Below the pieces are notes generated by a model, which saw nothing but the letters and a program-made list of their open reading frames with translations, made no database searches and had not been told where the DNA came from. The translations under genes and the position numbers were made by a program. Of a DNA stretch of 5,564 nt, positions 5,419 through 5,564 are shown piece by piece; within the stretch, counting starts at the first letter, position 1; the number at the start of each line of letters is the position of its first letter. Source of the stretch: Minisyncoccota bacterium (GTDB lineage Bacteria > Patescibacteriota > Minisyncoccia > SW-4-49-11); the NCBI GenBank assembly GCA_018609785.1, contig JAHEOE010000035.1:1-5564 (forward strand). Direction: 5' to 3'.

Positions 5419-5564
5419 ATGAAAGACCAGATTCATCCCAATTACTATACCAATGCCAAAGTCACGTGTGCCTGCGGAAACACCTTTGAGTTAGGCTCTA
5501 CTAAAGAAGAGTTATTCGTAGAGGTGTGTAGCAACTGTCATCCGTTCTACACCGGCGAAGAAGC
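5419..5564 (+). CDS. rpmE: 50S ribosomal protein bL31, zinc-binding type, cut by window end
   Basis: The ATG at 5419 opens 48 full codons that stay open to the window end. The start MKDQIHPNYY is the bL31 signature (MKxxIHPxY). TCACGNTF and EVCSNCHPFYTG carry C17, C19, C37 and C40, the CxC...CxxC zinc site of the C+ form, and CHPFYTG is the hallmark of the family. bL31 bridges the central protuberance of the 50S subunit to the 30S head (bridge B1b). The usual length is about 66-90 residues, so the C-terminal part is missing here. Zinc-type L31 is in many bacteria replaced by a Cys-free paralogue (YkgM/YtiA type) when zinc is short; no Zur box is evident here. There is no Shine-Dalgarno sequence before the ATG. 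Transcription runs away from gmd. Confidence 0.95.
   Translation, partial: MKDQIHPNYYTNAKVTCACGNTFELGSTKEELFVEVCSNCHPFYTGEE

Overview
This is bacterial chromosomal DNA with the standard genetic code: TAA closes fusA, rpsG and rpsL, and TGA closes gmd. It is moderately AT-rich and gene-dense. Two promoters fit the ordinary -35/-10 sigma70-type consensus (TTGACA/TATGCT and TTGACG/TATGGT). Almost no start codon has a convincing Shine-Dalgarno sequence. Together with a shortened str operon beside sugar genes and no nearby tuf, this tentatively suggests a Patescibacteria (CPR) or similarly streamlined lineage. The sequence does not prove it, and no 16S gene is present.

Layout. Everything up to 4839 is on the minus strand, so it reads right to left: gmd (4839-3847, GDP-mannose 4,6-dehydratase), rpsL (3724-3311, uS12), rpsG (3292-2822, uS7), fusA (2789-693, EF-G), then the N-terminal 227 codons of a family-4 glycosyltransferase (681-1, running off the window). 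A strong promoter at 3796-3768 sits just before rpsL. The gaps from there on are only 18, 32 and 11 bases, so rpsL-rpsG-fusA-glycosyltransferase looks like one transcript. The tuf gene that often follows fusA is not there. To the right is a divergent 579-base gap (4840-5418). It holds a 349-bp non-coding element with 17-bp terminal inverted repeats flanked by TA, several perfect hairpins, and extra copies of the end motif outside its left end. Beyond it, rpmE (bL31) starts at 5419 on the plus strand behind an extended -10 promoter, and is cut by the window end.

How the genes fit together. rpsL, rpsG, fusA and rpmE supply ribosome parts and the translocase. gmd makes the GDP-4-keto-6-deoxymannose precursor of GDP-fucose, GDP-rhamnose and related sugars, and the glycosyltransferase probably builds a surface glycan. 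The str operon therefore sits inside, or has been joined to, a surface-sugar locus.

The most unusual observation is in EF-G. Its catalytic G1, G2 and G3 motifs are intact, but both loops that recognise the guanine base differ from consensus: G4 NKxD reads NKIN, and the G5 segment usually GSA(F/L)K reads GDART and is one residue short. The second point of interest is the hairpin-rich MITE-like element between gmd and rpmE.
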